NCBI GenBank assembly: GCA_027717595.1
Contig: JALLOF010000003.1
Location: 37,006 to 101,005, forward strand
Reading direction: 5' to 3'
DNA from: Nitrospinae bacterium AH_259_B05_G02_I21
GTDB lineage: Bacteria; JADFOP01
Length of the DNA stretch: 64,000 nucleotides
In this document: piece after piece, positions 47,300 to 55,234 of the stretch
Numbering within the stretch: position 1 is the first letter of the stretch
Layout: each line of letters opens with the position of its first letter
Notes under the pieces: model-generated
Told to the model about the DNA's origin: nothing
Seen by the model: only the letters and a program-made list of their open reading frames with translations
The model's database searches: none
Position numbers and translations under genes: made by a program

Positions 47300-47668
47300 T
47301 CATTGAACGACCTTCAGGAGGCGTGTCGTCTCCCACAGGCCGTGGAGGTTGCAGCGGCTGACCACCCGCAGCATCCCACCCTCCTTGAACACCAACGTCA
47401 TGGTGACCTCCGGGCGGGTCACGACGGGGATGAACGGGATGTGGACCAGGTAGAGGTCGTTTTGGAACAGCTCGATGAACTGAATGTGGTGCTCGTTTTG
47501 GTACGGATGAGGCTGCTGGCCGACCCTCATGGTGACCGACACAGACTCTCCGTACTTGACTTCCTCCGGCATTTCCAAAACGGGGGTGTGCTCCTGCTCA
47601 AAGGGAGTCGGGTGGGCGGGGTCTTCTGGTCGATTAATCGAGACAAACCAATTCTTCCTCTGCTCCAT
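47300..47668 (-). CDS. superoxide reductase (neelaredoxin/desulfoferrodoxin C-terminal type)
   Basis: 122 residues, one-iron type without an N-terminal desulforedoxin domain. Expected ligands of the reactive iron are His27 (EQEHTPVL), His54 and His60 (PHPYQNEHHIQFIEL), Cys106 and His109 (CNLHGLWE). It reduces superoxide to peroxide without making oxygen, which suits an anaerobe or micro-aerophile. No Lys/Glu at the usual EKHxP site is seen; it reads EQEHTP instead. The ferritin-like gene lies 170 bp upstream. Confidence 0.88.
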   Translation of the reverse strand: MEQRKNWFVSINRPEDPAHPTPFEQEHTPVLEMPEEVKYGESVSVTMRVGQQPHPYQNEHHIQFIELFQNDLYLVHIPFIPVVTRPEVTMTLVFKEGGMLRVVSRCNLHGLWETTRLLKVVQ

Positions 47669-47682
47669 GGTTCCTCACTTTC

Positions 47683-47773
47683 CTCGGCTCCAGCCACCCA
47701 GTCTTCGCCCTCCAGGAGACGGACGCCACGTCGAACGCGGTGCGGGGGCTCCACTCGACTCCCTGGAGCCGAG
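47683..47773. repeat. 11-bp inverted repeat in the ferritin-superoxide reductase interval
   Basis: CTCGGCTCCAG (47683-47693) and CTGGAGCCGAG (47763-47773) are perfect complements separated by 69 bp. In the minus-strand RNA the downstream arm ends about 15 nt before the superoxide reductase ATG, so folding would bring a long structured loop close to its ribosome binding site. Confidence 0.5.
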
Positions 47774-47839
47774 ACGGCTAATGGTCGCTTGTGGAGGTCC
47801 GGAAGGGTAGCCGCCTTCGGGCTCGACCGCCTCGGACTC

Positions 47840-48346
47840 TTAGGGCTTTGGAAACTGCTCGGGTGAGATTATCTCTTTATCCACCAAGTGGATTAAGGCC
47901 TTAAGGGTCCTGATGTGCTCTTCTTCCTCCTTGGCGAGCATCACAAAGAACTGTTTGAGCTCCGGTTGGGTAAAGATAGAAGCGTTGAGCATATAGAGGT
48001 CTTTGGCCCGGCGCTCTTCTTTGAGCGCCAGCTCAAGGATATCGCGGTAGGGCAGGTCCCGGAGGCCCATCCTGCCCAGCTTCTCTTCAACCCGAGGCAG
48101 GGCATCGGCCATAATGGCCTCGATGCTGACCCGCTCGGCCAGCCCCAACTCTTCGATGAGGTCCTCAAACTGCTCTTGTAGGTCTTCGAGGTGTTTGGCT
48201 TCCTCTTTCGCCAATAGGGTCAGAGTCGCCTTCTTGTCTTCATCCAGGTCGAGCTGGCTGGCCTTTGAGTATAGGAGCTCCGCTTCGACCTCATGGGTCA
48301 ACGACATCTCAATGGCTCGGGCCAGCTGCTCTTTCATCTCTGGCAT
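47840..48346 (-). CDS. ferritin-like/rubrerythrin-type diiron protein
   Basis: 168 residues, all-helical, with two ExxH-type pairs: EVEAELLY with EEAKH in the first half, and ALKEERRAKDLY with EEEEH in the second. That is the four-helix diiron pattern of the rubrerythrin/ferritin-like superfamily. There is no rubredoxin domain. ATG 48346 has GGAGG upstream. Together with superoxide reductase it suggests peroxide or iron handling; the reaction is inferred. Confidence 0.82.
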   Translation of the reverse strand: MPEMKEQLARAIEMSLTHEVEAELLYSKASQLDLDEDKKATLTLLAKEEAKHLEDLQEQFEDLIEELGLAERVSIEAIMADALPRVEEKLGRMGLRDLPYRDILELALKEERRAKDLYMLNASIFTQPELKQFFVMLAKEEEEHIRTLKALIHLVDKEIISPEQFPKP

Positions 48347-48662
48347 GGCCGCCCTCCGGGCCCAACGAGGCCCCTTCGCGTGTTAGAACCCGCCACACAG
48401 CCGGCCGGCCATCCTGCCGGCCGGTATCCGGTATTGTATCAAAAAACCCGGCCGTTGTCCTCTCCTTGGCCGCGCACGCTCCCTGACCCTTCGCTGTGGT
48501 TCCCCACAATATACGAAGCCCCCGAATGCGCGGCAAGAACATGCGGGGAAGGGGATGAGGTAACGTGAAAGCGAGAGGGCGCAACGCTCTTGCCTTTGGG
48601 CGGGGTATTGCATAGACTGAATCGCCACACGAAGCCACCGAGGGGACCGAAGGGAGAATTCC
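48347..48662. other. divergent intergenic region with hairpin and two possible promoters
   Basis: CCGGCCGGC (48401-48409) and GCCGGCCGG (48416-48424) form a 9-bp hairpin. On the minus strand AGGACA (48461-48456), 17 bp and TACAAT (48438-48433) could drive the ferritin-like gene, placing the hairpin at the extreme 5' end of its mRNA. On the plus strand TTGCCT (48590-48595), 17 bp and TAGACT (48613-48618) could drive the gene at 48663. No ORF is convincing here. Confidence 0.45.
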
Positions 48663-49103
48663 ATGAGTTCAGGGCAGCCTGAGGAGGTCGTCGGCCCAAG
48701 GGATATGGCCAGGACCATTGCGTATATGGCCCTTGGAGTCGCCCTCGCGGCCGTTATCTTGCTCGGCGTCTACGTCTTCCGATCGACGAGGCCAATCCCC
48801 ATCATCAAGGAATTACAGACCGCGCAGGTTGCCACTGCCGAGGACCTCCACGAGCTTGAGCGCGCCGTGGAAGACCTCTCGGTCACCGTCAGCTCGATTG
48901 AGGAGAGCGCCCGGCGCGACCGCCAAGCCTCCGTCGTGCTCGACCTCCAGCGCTCCCTCATCACAATCAAGGAGATGCGCAAAGAAGCTCCCGCCTCGTT
49001 GCGACCCAAAACCAAGGCGATTGAGGACCACCTCGTCCGTCTCCTCGACGAGATGGGCAGCCCCACACCGAAGCAACGCATCGAGATCCGCTCGGTCCGC
49101 TAG
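48663..49103 (+). CDS. membrane-anchored coiled-coil protein of unknown function
   Basis: 146 residues: a short N-terminal tail, one membrane helix (IAYMALGVALAAVILLGVYV) and a periplasmic or cytoplasmic heptad-rich helix (AEDLHELERAVEDLSVTVSS and onward). There are no known motifs. It stands alone between the divergent ferritin-like gene and the Rrf2 gene. The 184-bp interval after it carries the Rrf2 promoter. Confidence 0.65.
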   Translation: MSSGQPEEVVGPRDMARTIAYMALGVALAAVILLGVYVFRSTRPIPIIKELQTAQVATAEDLHELERAVEDLSVTVSSIEESARRDRQASVVLDLQRSLITIKEMRKEAPASLRPKTKAIEDHLVRLLDEMGSPTPKQRIEIRSVR

Positions 49104-49206
49104 AGGCGCGAGAGGGAGGGCCAGCACCATTGAGCCGAGGAACGCTCATTGTTGATAACTTATTGATACTCAAGACTCTATGCACTCCGCCGGCGAGAAA
49201 AAAGAC

Positions 49207-49235
49207 TTGACAGGGCCTCGGGCCTCGTGTAATCT
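49207..49235 (+). promoter_or_regulatory. sigma-70 promoter of the rrf2-sigma factor pair
   Basis: TTGACA (49207-49212), a 17-bp spacer and TAATCT (49230-49235). The spacer contains the direct repeat GGGCCTC-GGGCCTC, and an Rrf2 autoregulatory site here is possible but not shown. Confidence 0.65.
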
Positions 49236-49287
49236 TCAAAAAAGACCCCTCTGGTCTGATTTGAATGTGAACGAGTGAGGATGTGCC

Positions 49288-49698
49288 GTGAAGCTATCAC
49301 GCGCCGGTGAGTACGGGATTCTCGGGACGGCCTATATCGCCCAACAGGACAAGGAGATCTCCTTCATCCGGGAGATCGCCGGGGCCTGGGGTCTTCCCGA
49401 GAGTTTCTTGGCCAAAGTCCTCCAGAAGCTTGCGAAAGCAGGAATCCTCGAGTCGCACAAAGGGAACATGGGCGGCTTTTCCCTCGCCAGACCCGCCGAT
49501 GAGATTACCCTGTGCGAGATCATTGAGGCGCTGCAAGACCCCATCGTCGCCAGCGGGTTCGAAGAGCGTGAGGACCACGAAAGGCCCCTGGAGCTTCCCC
49601 CCCTGGAGCCGATTATTCACGAGGCGACAGACAAGGTGCGCGATGTGTTTCGAGAATACACCATCGCGGACCTCACGATGGTCAAGGCGGTTGAGTAA
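49288..49698 (+). CDS. Rrf2-family transcriptional regulator
   Basis: 136 residues starting at GTG 49288 with GAGTGAGG upstream. N-terminal winged helix: MKLSRAGEYGILGTAYIA, the recognition segment LPESFLAKVLQKLAKAGILE, and the wing SHKGNMGGFSLARP. The usual three-cysteine Fe-S motif of IscR/NsrR is absent, because the region after DEITLCEIIEAL has no further cysteines, so it likely senses through another route or has lost sensing. The sigma factor gene follows 56 bp later. Confidence 0.9.
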   Translation: MKLSRAGEYGILGTAYIAQQDKEISFIREIAGAWGLPESFLAKVLQKLAKAGILESHKGNMGGFSLARPADEITLCEIIEALQDPIVASGFEEREDHERPLELPPLEPIIHEATDKVRDVFREYTIADLTMVKAVE

Positions 49699-49754
49699 CG
49701 ATTCGTGAAAAACCGGTCCATCTAGTCCAGCCTCACCGATGAGGGACATTGAGG

Positions 49755-50606
49755 ATGTCGAAGGGTAAGGGCCAGAGTCGAAGTACCAGCGACGAACCCC
49801 TGGCGCTGTATTTGAAGGACCTCTCCAACCTTTCGACCTTGACCCGCGAGGAAGAGATCGATCTCGCCCTACGCATCCAAAAAGGCGACAAAGAGGCGTT
49901 GCGCAAACTGGTCGAGGGCAACTTGCGGTTCGTCGTCAGTGTGGCGGCTAAGTACAGCGACTCCCGTATCCCGCTCATCGACCTCATCAACGAAGGGAAC
50001 ATCGGCCTCATCAAGGCGGCCGAGAAGTTTAACCCCGACAAGGGGGTCAAATTCATCACCTACGCCGTCTGGTGGGTCGTGGCCGCCATCAAGCACGCCC
50101 TGGCCAAGCAAACCGGGGTGATTGGGCTGCCCCTGAAGCACCCCAACACGATCTACAAGATTAACCGCAAAGAAGAGGAGCTCTCCAAGCAGCTCGGCCG
50201 CAACCCGACGAGGGATGAGGTCGCCAAAGCCCTCGGCCTCACCCGGCAGGACATCGAGCTCAACCTGAAGGTCGCCCGCACGCCGCTGTTCCTTGATGCG
50301 TCGATCTCGGATGACGCGAGCGTCAGCTACCTCAACACCATCAAGGCCGATTTCGAGATTGACCAGAATCTCTTGGCCAAAAACATCCGAAAGGAAATCG
50401 AAAACCTGATCGAGGTCCTGAGCGACCGCGAGCAGGCCATCATCAGAATGCGCTTCGGTCTCGACGACCACGAGCCAATGACCCTGCGTGAGATCGGCAA
50501 TGCGATGGGGTTGTCCAAAGAGCGGATTCGCCAAATCGAAGACAGGGCCCTCAAGCAGCTCCACAAGGCCGCCATGGCCAGGGAACTTGAGGTGTTCCTG
50601 AGCTAA
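49755..50606 (+). CDS. alternative sigma-70 family factor (RpoD/RpoS/RpoH-like)
   Basis: 283 residues without region 1.1. Region 1.2 (DEPLALYLKDLSNLSTLTREEE), region 2 (EGNLRFVVSVAAKYSDSRIPLIDLINEGNIGLIKAAEKF), region 3 (RKEEELSKQLGRNPTRDEVA) and region 4 (DREQAIIRMRFGLDDHEPMTLREIG; LSKERIRQIEDRALKQLH) are all intact. Region 2.4 reads WWVVAAIKHAL where housekeeping factors have WWIRQAITRAI, so -10 recognition is probably different. It follows the Rrf2 gene. It is not the primary sigma by length or motif. Confidence 0.9.
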   Translation: MSKGKGQSRSTSDEPLALYLKDLSNLSTLTREEEIDLALRIQKGDKEALRKLVEGNLRFVVSVAAKYSDSRIPLIDLINEGNIGLIKAAEKFNPDKGVKFITYAVWWVVAAIKHALAKQTGVIGLPLKHPNTIYKINRKEEELSKQLGRNPTRDEVAKALGLTRQDIELNLKVARTPLFLDASISDDASVSYLNTIKADFEIDQNLLAKNIRKEIENLIEVLSDREQAIIRMRFGLDDHEPMTLREIGNAMGLSKERIRQIEDRALKQLHKAAMARELEVFLS

Positions 50607-50672
50607 GCCCCTCCCCCGCCCCCGCGCCGACGAGGGGCGGCCCATCGCCGCGATTCATCCTTATGTCGAGTT

Positions 50673-50711
50673 GGCGGGGCCCTTCGTAGCAAGGGTACCG
50701 CCTTCGTTTTT
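50673..50711 (+). terminator. probable intrinsic terminator of the sigma factor gene
   Basis: GGCGG (50673-50677) pairs with CCGCC (50698-50702), with inner CCTT/AAGG pairing, then TTCGTTTTT. The stem is interrupted but the T-rich tail is clear. Confidence 0.5.
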
Positions 50712-50737
50712 CCAGTATGGGCTCGGTTCGGCTGGGC

Positions 50738-51089
50738 TTAGGACTGAGGCGACTCGTCGTCGGTGTAGGCGTCCGCGAAGTAGTCGTGGTAGAAGCGGCG
50801 GAAATGATCGTAGAATGGGTCGGTTTCCCGCAACGAATTGATGCCTAGGGGGATAGGGTACCGTTCACAGTAGTCCACCAGGAGCTCGTAGGCCTCGTTG
50901 AGCTCCTTCATTCGTTCTTCGGCGTCGGCCGCGACCGCCCCCCCGGCCGGCCTGGTCAGGGTGCCACCGGAGGGCCAGCCTCCGATAGGCCTCCTTCACT
51001 TCACGAAGCGAGAACTTTTCTTCCAGCTTGAGAAGCTCGCGGGCCTTGTCCAGGCTCGCGTAGTGGGCTTTGATGCGATCGAGTGCCAT
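50738..51089 (-). pseudogene. J-domain protein interrupted by a frameshift
   Basis: Frame 1 from ATG 51089 gives a J-domain start: HYASLDKARELLKLEE, SLREVKEAYRRLALRWHPDQ, with the Hsp70-stimulating HPD. After a run of seven G on the coding strand (50944-50938) the frame becomes nonsense (GRGRRRRTNEGAQRG). Another frame then continues the domain as ERMKELNEAYELLVDYCERY and runs to a stop at 50738. One base lost or gained in the G-run restores a protein of about 116 residues. It may be a sequencing error, phase variation or a real mutation. Confidence 0.7.
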
Positions 51090-51157
51090 GAGATCCTCGA
51101 GTAGGGTCTAATATAACCGCGGGGGAAATGCCAATCGGCCCTTGACCCCCCTCGCGG

Positions 51158-51186
51158 TTGACACCCTCCAGGTGGCGTGGTAGAAC
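51158..51186 (+). promoter_or_regulatory. sigma-70 promoter of purE-tsaC
   Basis: TTGACA (51158-51163), a 17-bp spacer and TAGAAC (51181-51186), giving a leader of about 25 nt before ATG 51217. Confidence 0.6.
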
Positions 51187-51216
51187 GGGGCCGACCTCGA
51201 TGGGAGATGCGTTTTT

Positions 51217-51732
51217 ATGTCCGAAGCCGAAGTCGGCATCATCATGGGCTCGACCTCCGATTTGGCCATCATGGAAGAGGCCGGCCGCGTGCTCGATAGC
51301 TTCGGCATCGGCTACGACATTACCATATCCTCGGGCCACCGCTCACCCGAGCGCACCATCGCCTACGCCACATCGGCCGGCCAAAAGGGGATCAAGGTCA
51401 TCATCGTCGGCGCCGGGGCGGCAGCGCACTTGGCCGGTACCATCGCCGCCCTCACCACACTGCCCGTCATCGGGGTCCCCATACACTCCTACTCCTCACC
51501 CCTCGGGGGCTTGGACTCCCTGCTCTCGACCGTCCAGATGCCCTCCGGCGTGCCCGTGGCCACCATGGCCGTCGGCCAAGCTGGAGCCAAGAACGCCGCC
51601 ATTCTCGCGGCCCAGATCCTGGCTCTATCCAATACCGATCTGGCAGCGAAGCTCACCTCCTACAAAGAGCAGATGGAGCAAGAGGTTGTCCGAGCCGCCG
51701 AGGAGGCCCTCCAGAGCCGCCCCTCGTCCTGA
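51217..51732 (+). CDS. purE: N5-carboxyaminoimidazole ribonucleotide mutase
   Basis: 171 residues of class I PurE, which rearranges N5-CAIR to CAIR in purine synthesis. GIIMGSTSDLAIMEEA, the SSGHRSPERT active-site loop, IVGAGAAAHLAGTIA and PVIGVPIHS are present. No purK is adjacent, so the partner must be elsewhere. tsaC starts 11 bp after the stop. Confidence 0.95.
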   Translation: MSEAEVGIIMGSTSDLAIMEEAGRVLDSFGIGYDITISSGHRSPERTIAYATSAGQKGIKVIIVGAGAAAHLAGTIAALTTLPVIGVPIHSYSSPLGGLDSLLSTVQMPSGVPVATMAVGQAGAKNAAILAAQILALSNTDLAAKLTSYKEQMEQEVVRAAEEALQSRPSS

Positions 51733-51743
51733 GGCCCCCGGCC

Positions 51744-52394
51744 GTGCCCGAGCTGCTTACGCTGGCCGACCCCGCCCATCCGCCCGCCGACCTCATCGAG
51801 GCCTGCCTCGAGCGGCTCCGACGCGGCGAGGTGCTTGCCGGCCCCACCGACACCACTTACGGGCTCTTCTGTGACCCGTTCCACCCCGAAGCCCTCGATC
51901 GGATCGCCGGGCTCAAGGGCAGGCGCGAGGGCAAGCCCATTCCGTTGCTGGTGGCTGACCGTAACCAAGCGGCTCGACTGGCGACCACCGTCCCTCCGCT
52001 AGCCGCACACCTGATGGAGGCCTTCTGGCCCGGGGGGCTCACCATCGTCGTGCCAGCCTCCCCCATCGTCCCCGGACTCGTCACCCAAGGAACGGGGGCC
52101 GTCGGGCTCCGCCAGCCCGATTGCACCTATCTGCTTCGTCTCATGGAAGCCCTCGGCGGGCCGCTCACAGGCACCAGCGCCAACCGCTCAGGCGAGACGC
52201 CATCGGCGACAGCCGCGGAGGTGATGGCTGCCCTGGGCGATGAGGTCGATGCCGTCCTCGACGGCGGGACGGCCGACAGGCGGGAGGGCTCTACCGTCGT
52301 GACGGTGACGGCCGAGGGGATTTCCGTCTTGCGAGAAGGGGTGGTGGCGGCCGAGGCCATCACCGCGGTTGCTGAGGTGTGGTCAGGGTCTTGA
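51744..52394 (+). CDS. tsaC: L-threonylcarbamoyladenylate synthase (TsaC/Sua5 family)
   Basis: 216 residues starting at GTG 51744. Makes threonylcarbamoyl-AMP for tRNA t6A37. YrdC-fold motifs: GEVLAGPTDTTYGLFCDP, KGRREGKPIPLLVAD, FWPGGLTIVVPA, VGLRQPDCTYL and LTGTSANRSGE. It lacks the Sua5 C-terminal domain. Its 3' end overlaps the convergent cpoB by 35 bp. Confidence 0.92.
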   Translation: MPELLTLADPAHPPADLIEACLERLRRGEVLAGPTDTTYGLFCDPFHPEALDRIAGLKGRREGKPIPLLVADRNQAARLATTVPPLAAHLMEAFWPGGLTIVVPASPIVPGLVTQGTGAVGLRQPDCTYLLRLMEALGGPLTGTSANRSGETPSATAAEVMAALGDEVDAVLDGGTADRREGSTVVTVTAEGISVLREGVVAAEAITAVAEVWSGS

Positions 52395-53217
52395 GACGTT
52401 CGGCGGCATGCCCGGCCTCGGTCGTGGTGGGAAACTGGCTGGAGACGGTCTCGAGGGCCTTCAGCGCTTTGTCCTCCCTGCCAAGCTCCAGGTAGGCCAG
52501 GCCCTGTTTGTACAAGGCGCTTGGGACTTTGGGGCTTTGGGGATAGACGTCCAGGAGTTTCTGGAATTCCTCGACCGCTTGCGCGTAATTCCGCTGGCCG
52601 AGATAACACTCCCCGATCCAGTACTGGCTGCTCGAGGCCAACTCCGTGTTCGGGTACCTCTTCAGGTAGTCTCGAAAGCCCAGGATGGAGAGGTCGTATC
52701 GGCCCATGACGTAGTCCTCGTGGGCCGCTCGAAAGATCTCCCGCGGATCGAGGACGGCCACCTCGACGGTCTCCCGGAGCGGGGGGGTGCCCGGAGAAGG
52801 TGGCGGGGCCGCAACAGCGGGCGGGGGAGGCTCGGCCGCCTCCGGCTCACTTGTTATGGGGGTTGGCGGCGAGGGCTCCACCGGCTTTTTGCGCAGGATC
52901 GCGCCGGCTTCAATGGCATCGAGCCGCTGGGCCAGCTCGCCCAACCGGTGGTTGATCTCCTCCAGCTTGGAGTCGACCACCTGGACCGCTGTTTGGAGCT
53001 CCTCGACCGACGCTTTAGTCTGAGCCTGGGTGCGTTGGAGGACGACCAGGTCCTGCCGCATCCCCGCCACAGCGGTGGCCACCTGGCGCAGCTCATGACG
53101 GAGGCTGGTGCTGGCTGCGTCATCCTCTTGAGCACCGACTCTGCCCGGCGCCACTATCGTCAGGGCCACACCAAGCCCGATCGTTCCAAGAACGAGGTTC
53201 CGACGTCGTACCATCAT
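52360..53217 (-). CDS. cpoB: CpoB/YbgF, Tol-Pal-associated periplasmic TPR protein
   Basis: 285 residues: a signal peptide (VLGTIGLGVALTIVAPGRVGAQ), an N-terminal trimeric coiled coil (QTKASVEELQTAVQVVDSKL), a Pro-rich linker and C-terminal TPRs (YDLSILGFRDYLKRYPNTEL; YAQAVEEFQKLLDVYPQSPK). In E. coli it coordinates PBP1B with outer-membrane constriction. It is the last gene of the tol-pal operon. Confidence 0.93.
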   Translation of the reverse strand: MMVRRRNLVLGTIGLGVALTIVAPGRVGAQEDDAASTSLRHELRQVATAVAGMRQDLVVLQRTQAQTKASVEELQTAVQVVDSKLEEINHRLGELAQRLDAIEAGAILRKKPVEPSPPTPITSEPEAAEPPPPAVAAPPPSPGTPPLRETVEVAVLDPREIFRAAHEDYVMGRYDLSILGFRDYLKRYPNTELASSSQYWIGECYLGQRNYAQAVEEFQKLLDVYPQSPKVPSALYKQGLAYLELGREDKALKALETVSSQFPTTTEAGHAAERLKTLTTPQQPR

Positions 53218-53274
53218 CCGCCGCTCAAGCGGGCCGGGGCGGCGGCGGGTGAGGCCCCGCCTCGGTGACCGGCC

Positions 53275-53847
53275 CTACTGGGCAATCTTGAACTCCGCCC
53301 GGCGATTCTGCCCCCAGGCGCCTTCATCATGACCGAGCACCGCCGGCCGCTCTTCGCCGTAGCTGATGGTAAAGAGCCTATTGGGGTCGATACCCAACGA
53401 GGCCATGTAGTTGCGAGCACTCATCGCCCGGCGCTCACCCAGGGCGAGGTTGTACTCGATGGTCCCCCGCTCGTCGGCGTGACCCTCGATCTGGGCCGCG
53501 ATGTCCGGGTGCTCTCGAAGCCACGCGGCATTCTCCTGGAGGAGGGCCTTGGCTTCGTCGGTCAAGCTGGACCTGTCGAACTCGAAGTGTATCTTGCTCA
53601 TGTTCTCGGCGAAATCGAACCCAATGTCCATCGGTGCCCGGACGGGTGGTGCCATGGGTAGCTCGCCGACGCCGGGCTCCCGCATGCCCATCTCCGGAGC
53701 TGGCGGTGGCGGTGGCGGCTCCACTCTGGTCACCGGAGGCGGTGCCATCGTCGGGGGCGGGATGGCTCTCTTGCAGCCGACAAACCCAACGGCGACAATG
53801 AGGATGAGACCCGTCCAAAACGTCGCGCGCATCCGCTTGATCTTCAC
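53275..53847 (-). CDS. pal: peptidoglycan-associated lipoprotein Pal
   Basis: 190 residues from GTG 53847, which has GGGAGGTGA upstream; the in-frame ATG at 53892 is unlikely. Lipoprotein signal with VGFVGC, a Pro-rich linker, then an OmpA-like domain: KIHFEFDRSSLTDEAKALL, QIEGHADERGTIEYNLALGE, RRAMSARNYM and GQNRRAEF. It anchors the outer membrane to peptidoglycan and binds TolB. Confidence 0.95.
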   Translation of the reverse strand: MKIKRMRATFWTGLILIVAVGFVGCKRAIPPPTMAPPPVTRVEPPPPPPAPEMGMREPGVGELPMAPPVRAPMDIGFDFAENMSKIHFEFDRSSLTDEAKALLQENAAWLREHPDIAAQIEGHADERGTIEYNLALGERRAMSARNYMASLGIDPNRLFTISYGEERPAVLGHDEGAWGQNRRAEFKIAQ

Positions 53848-53904
53848 TCGGTCACCTCCCTTTGCACGTAGTCCACTAACTATACCATACACGGCCGTGA
53901 TGTT

Positions 53905-55230
53905 TCACTCCAACCGGGGCGACCAGACCGGGTCTGAGCCGCCGCCGGTCAAGTAGGTCAACCGACGCTGGGCCGAGCCGTCGGCCCGCATGAGATAGAG
54001 GTCGGGGATGCCCCGGGCTCGCGTCGAGCTGAAGACCAGGTAGCGTCCGTCGGGGCTCCAGGCGGGGCTTTCATTGCTGCCCTGGCCTTGGGTGAGCTGG
54101 ACGACATTCGACCCGTCGGGGTTCATCGTGTAGATGTTGAAGGGGCCCTTACGCCGTGAGACGAAGGCTATGCGGTCGCCCTTCGGACTCCAAGCGGGAC
54201 CGGCATTGTAGGCCCCCTCGAAGGTCAGCCGGCGGATGTTCGTCCCATCGGCGTCCATGACGTAAATCTGGGGCGTTCCGCTCCGGTCGGAGACGAAGGC
54301 GACCTGCCGACCGTTCGGGCTCCAGGTGGGAGACGTATCAATAATCCCCCGGTTGCGGGTAAGCCGCCTCTCGACGTGCCCGTCAAGCCGCACGACGTAA
54401 ATCTCCGTGTCCCCCTCCAGGCTCATCACCACGGCGAGCCGCTGGCCGCTGGGGTGCCACGCCGGCGAGGCGTTGAGCCCCGCGGCCCGCGACAACACCC
54501 GCTTGTTCCAGCCCGTCCAGTCCATGACGAAGAGGTCCGGATTGCCCTCCCGGTAGGAGGTGTAGGCGATGAACCGCCCGTCGGGGCTCCAGGCGGGGTT
54601 GAGGACAATGGTTCGGTCGGCGGTCACCTGCTGGGGGTTGTGGCCGTCGTAGTCCATGATGAGGATCTCCTTGACCCCCCGCTTGCGGGAGGTGAAGGCG
54701 ATCTTCGTCTGTGCGATGCCGCGCTCGCCCGTCAATCGGTAGATGATTTCATCGGTGAACTTGTGGGCCATGAGCCGGATGGCCGACGGAGGGCCGGTGT
54801 AACGCCGCCCGGTGATTTGAGTGCCCCTATCGACGTCGTAGAGCCGCGCGTTGATGACCACCTGGCCGTCGGACACGCGGTAGGTGCCCTTGACGAGCAT
54901 CTGGGCCCCAAGCTCCGCCCATTCCTTAAAGACGATTTTCCCGGCCTTGTGGTCGGCGGCGGTGGCCTCCGCCAGGAACGACTCATTCTTGATGAAGGCG
55001 AAGAAGCCGTAGAGCGCGAGGTCCTGGGTCAGGATGCTTGCAATCTGTTTGCTGTAGCTTTGCGACGTCTTGTCCGTGGCGCCGTCGGCGTCGAAGAGTG
55101 GGATGGCGATGCCCAGGGGACGTCCCTGGGAGCGGGCCACGTTCAAGTACACCTCGACGCCGTGGGCGGAACTCGGCCCGAGGAAGACGAACACGAGAAG
55201 ACCTGCGACGAGGAGGCGCCAACCCTTCAC
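53905..55230 (-). CDS. tolB: Tol-Pal system beta-propeller protein TolB
   Basis: 441 residues from GTG 55230; longer starts overlap the upstream gene. Signal peptide (GWRLLVAGLLVFVFLGPSSA), an N-terminal alpha/beta domain and a six-bladed propeller with repeated WSPDGR, HPSGQR, WSPNGR and WSPKGD blades. It is periplasmic and binds Pal and the TolA-like protein. It lies between the TolA-like gene and pal. Confidence 0.94.
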   Translation of the reverse strand: MKGWRLLVAGLLVFVFLGPSSAHGVEVYLNVARSQGRPLGIAIPLFDADGATDKTSQSYSKQIASILTQDLALYGFFAFIKNESFLAEATAADHKAGKIVFKEWAELGAQMLVKGTYRVSDGQVVINARLYDVDRGTQITGRRYTGPPSAIRLMAHKFTDEIIYRLTGERGIAQTKIAFTSRKRGVKEILIMDYDGHNPQQVTADRTIVLNPAWSPDGRFIAYTSYREGNPDLFVMDWTGWNKRVLSRAAGLNASPAWHPSGQRLAVVMSLEGDTEIYVVRLDGHVERRLTRNRGIIDTSPTWSPNGRQVAFVSDRSGTPQIYVMDADGTNIRRLTFEGAYNAGPAWSPKGDRIAFVSRRKGPFNIYTMNPDGSNVVQLTQGQGSNESPAWSPDGRYLVFSSTRARGIPDLYLMRADGSAQRRLTYLTGGGSDPVWSPRLE

Positions 55231-55234
55231 ACCA

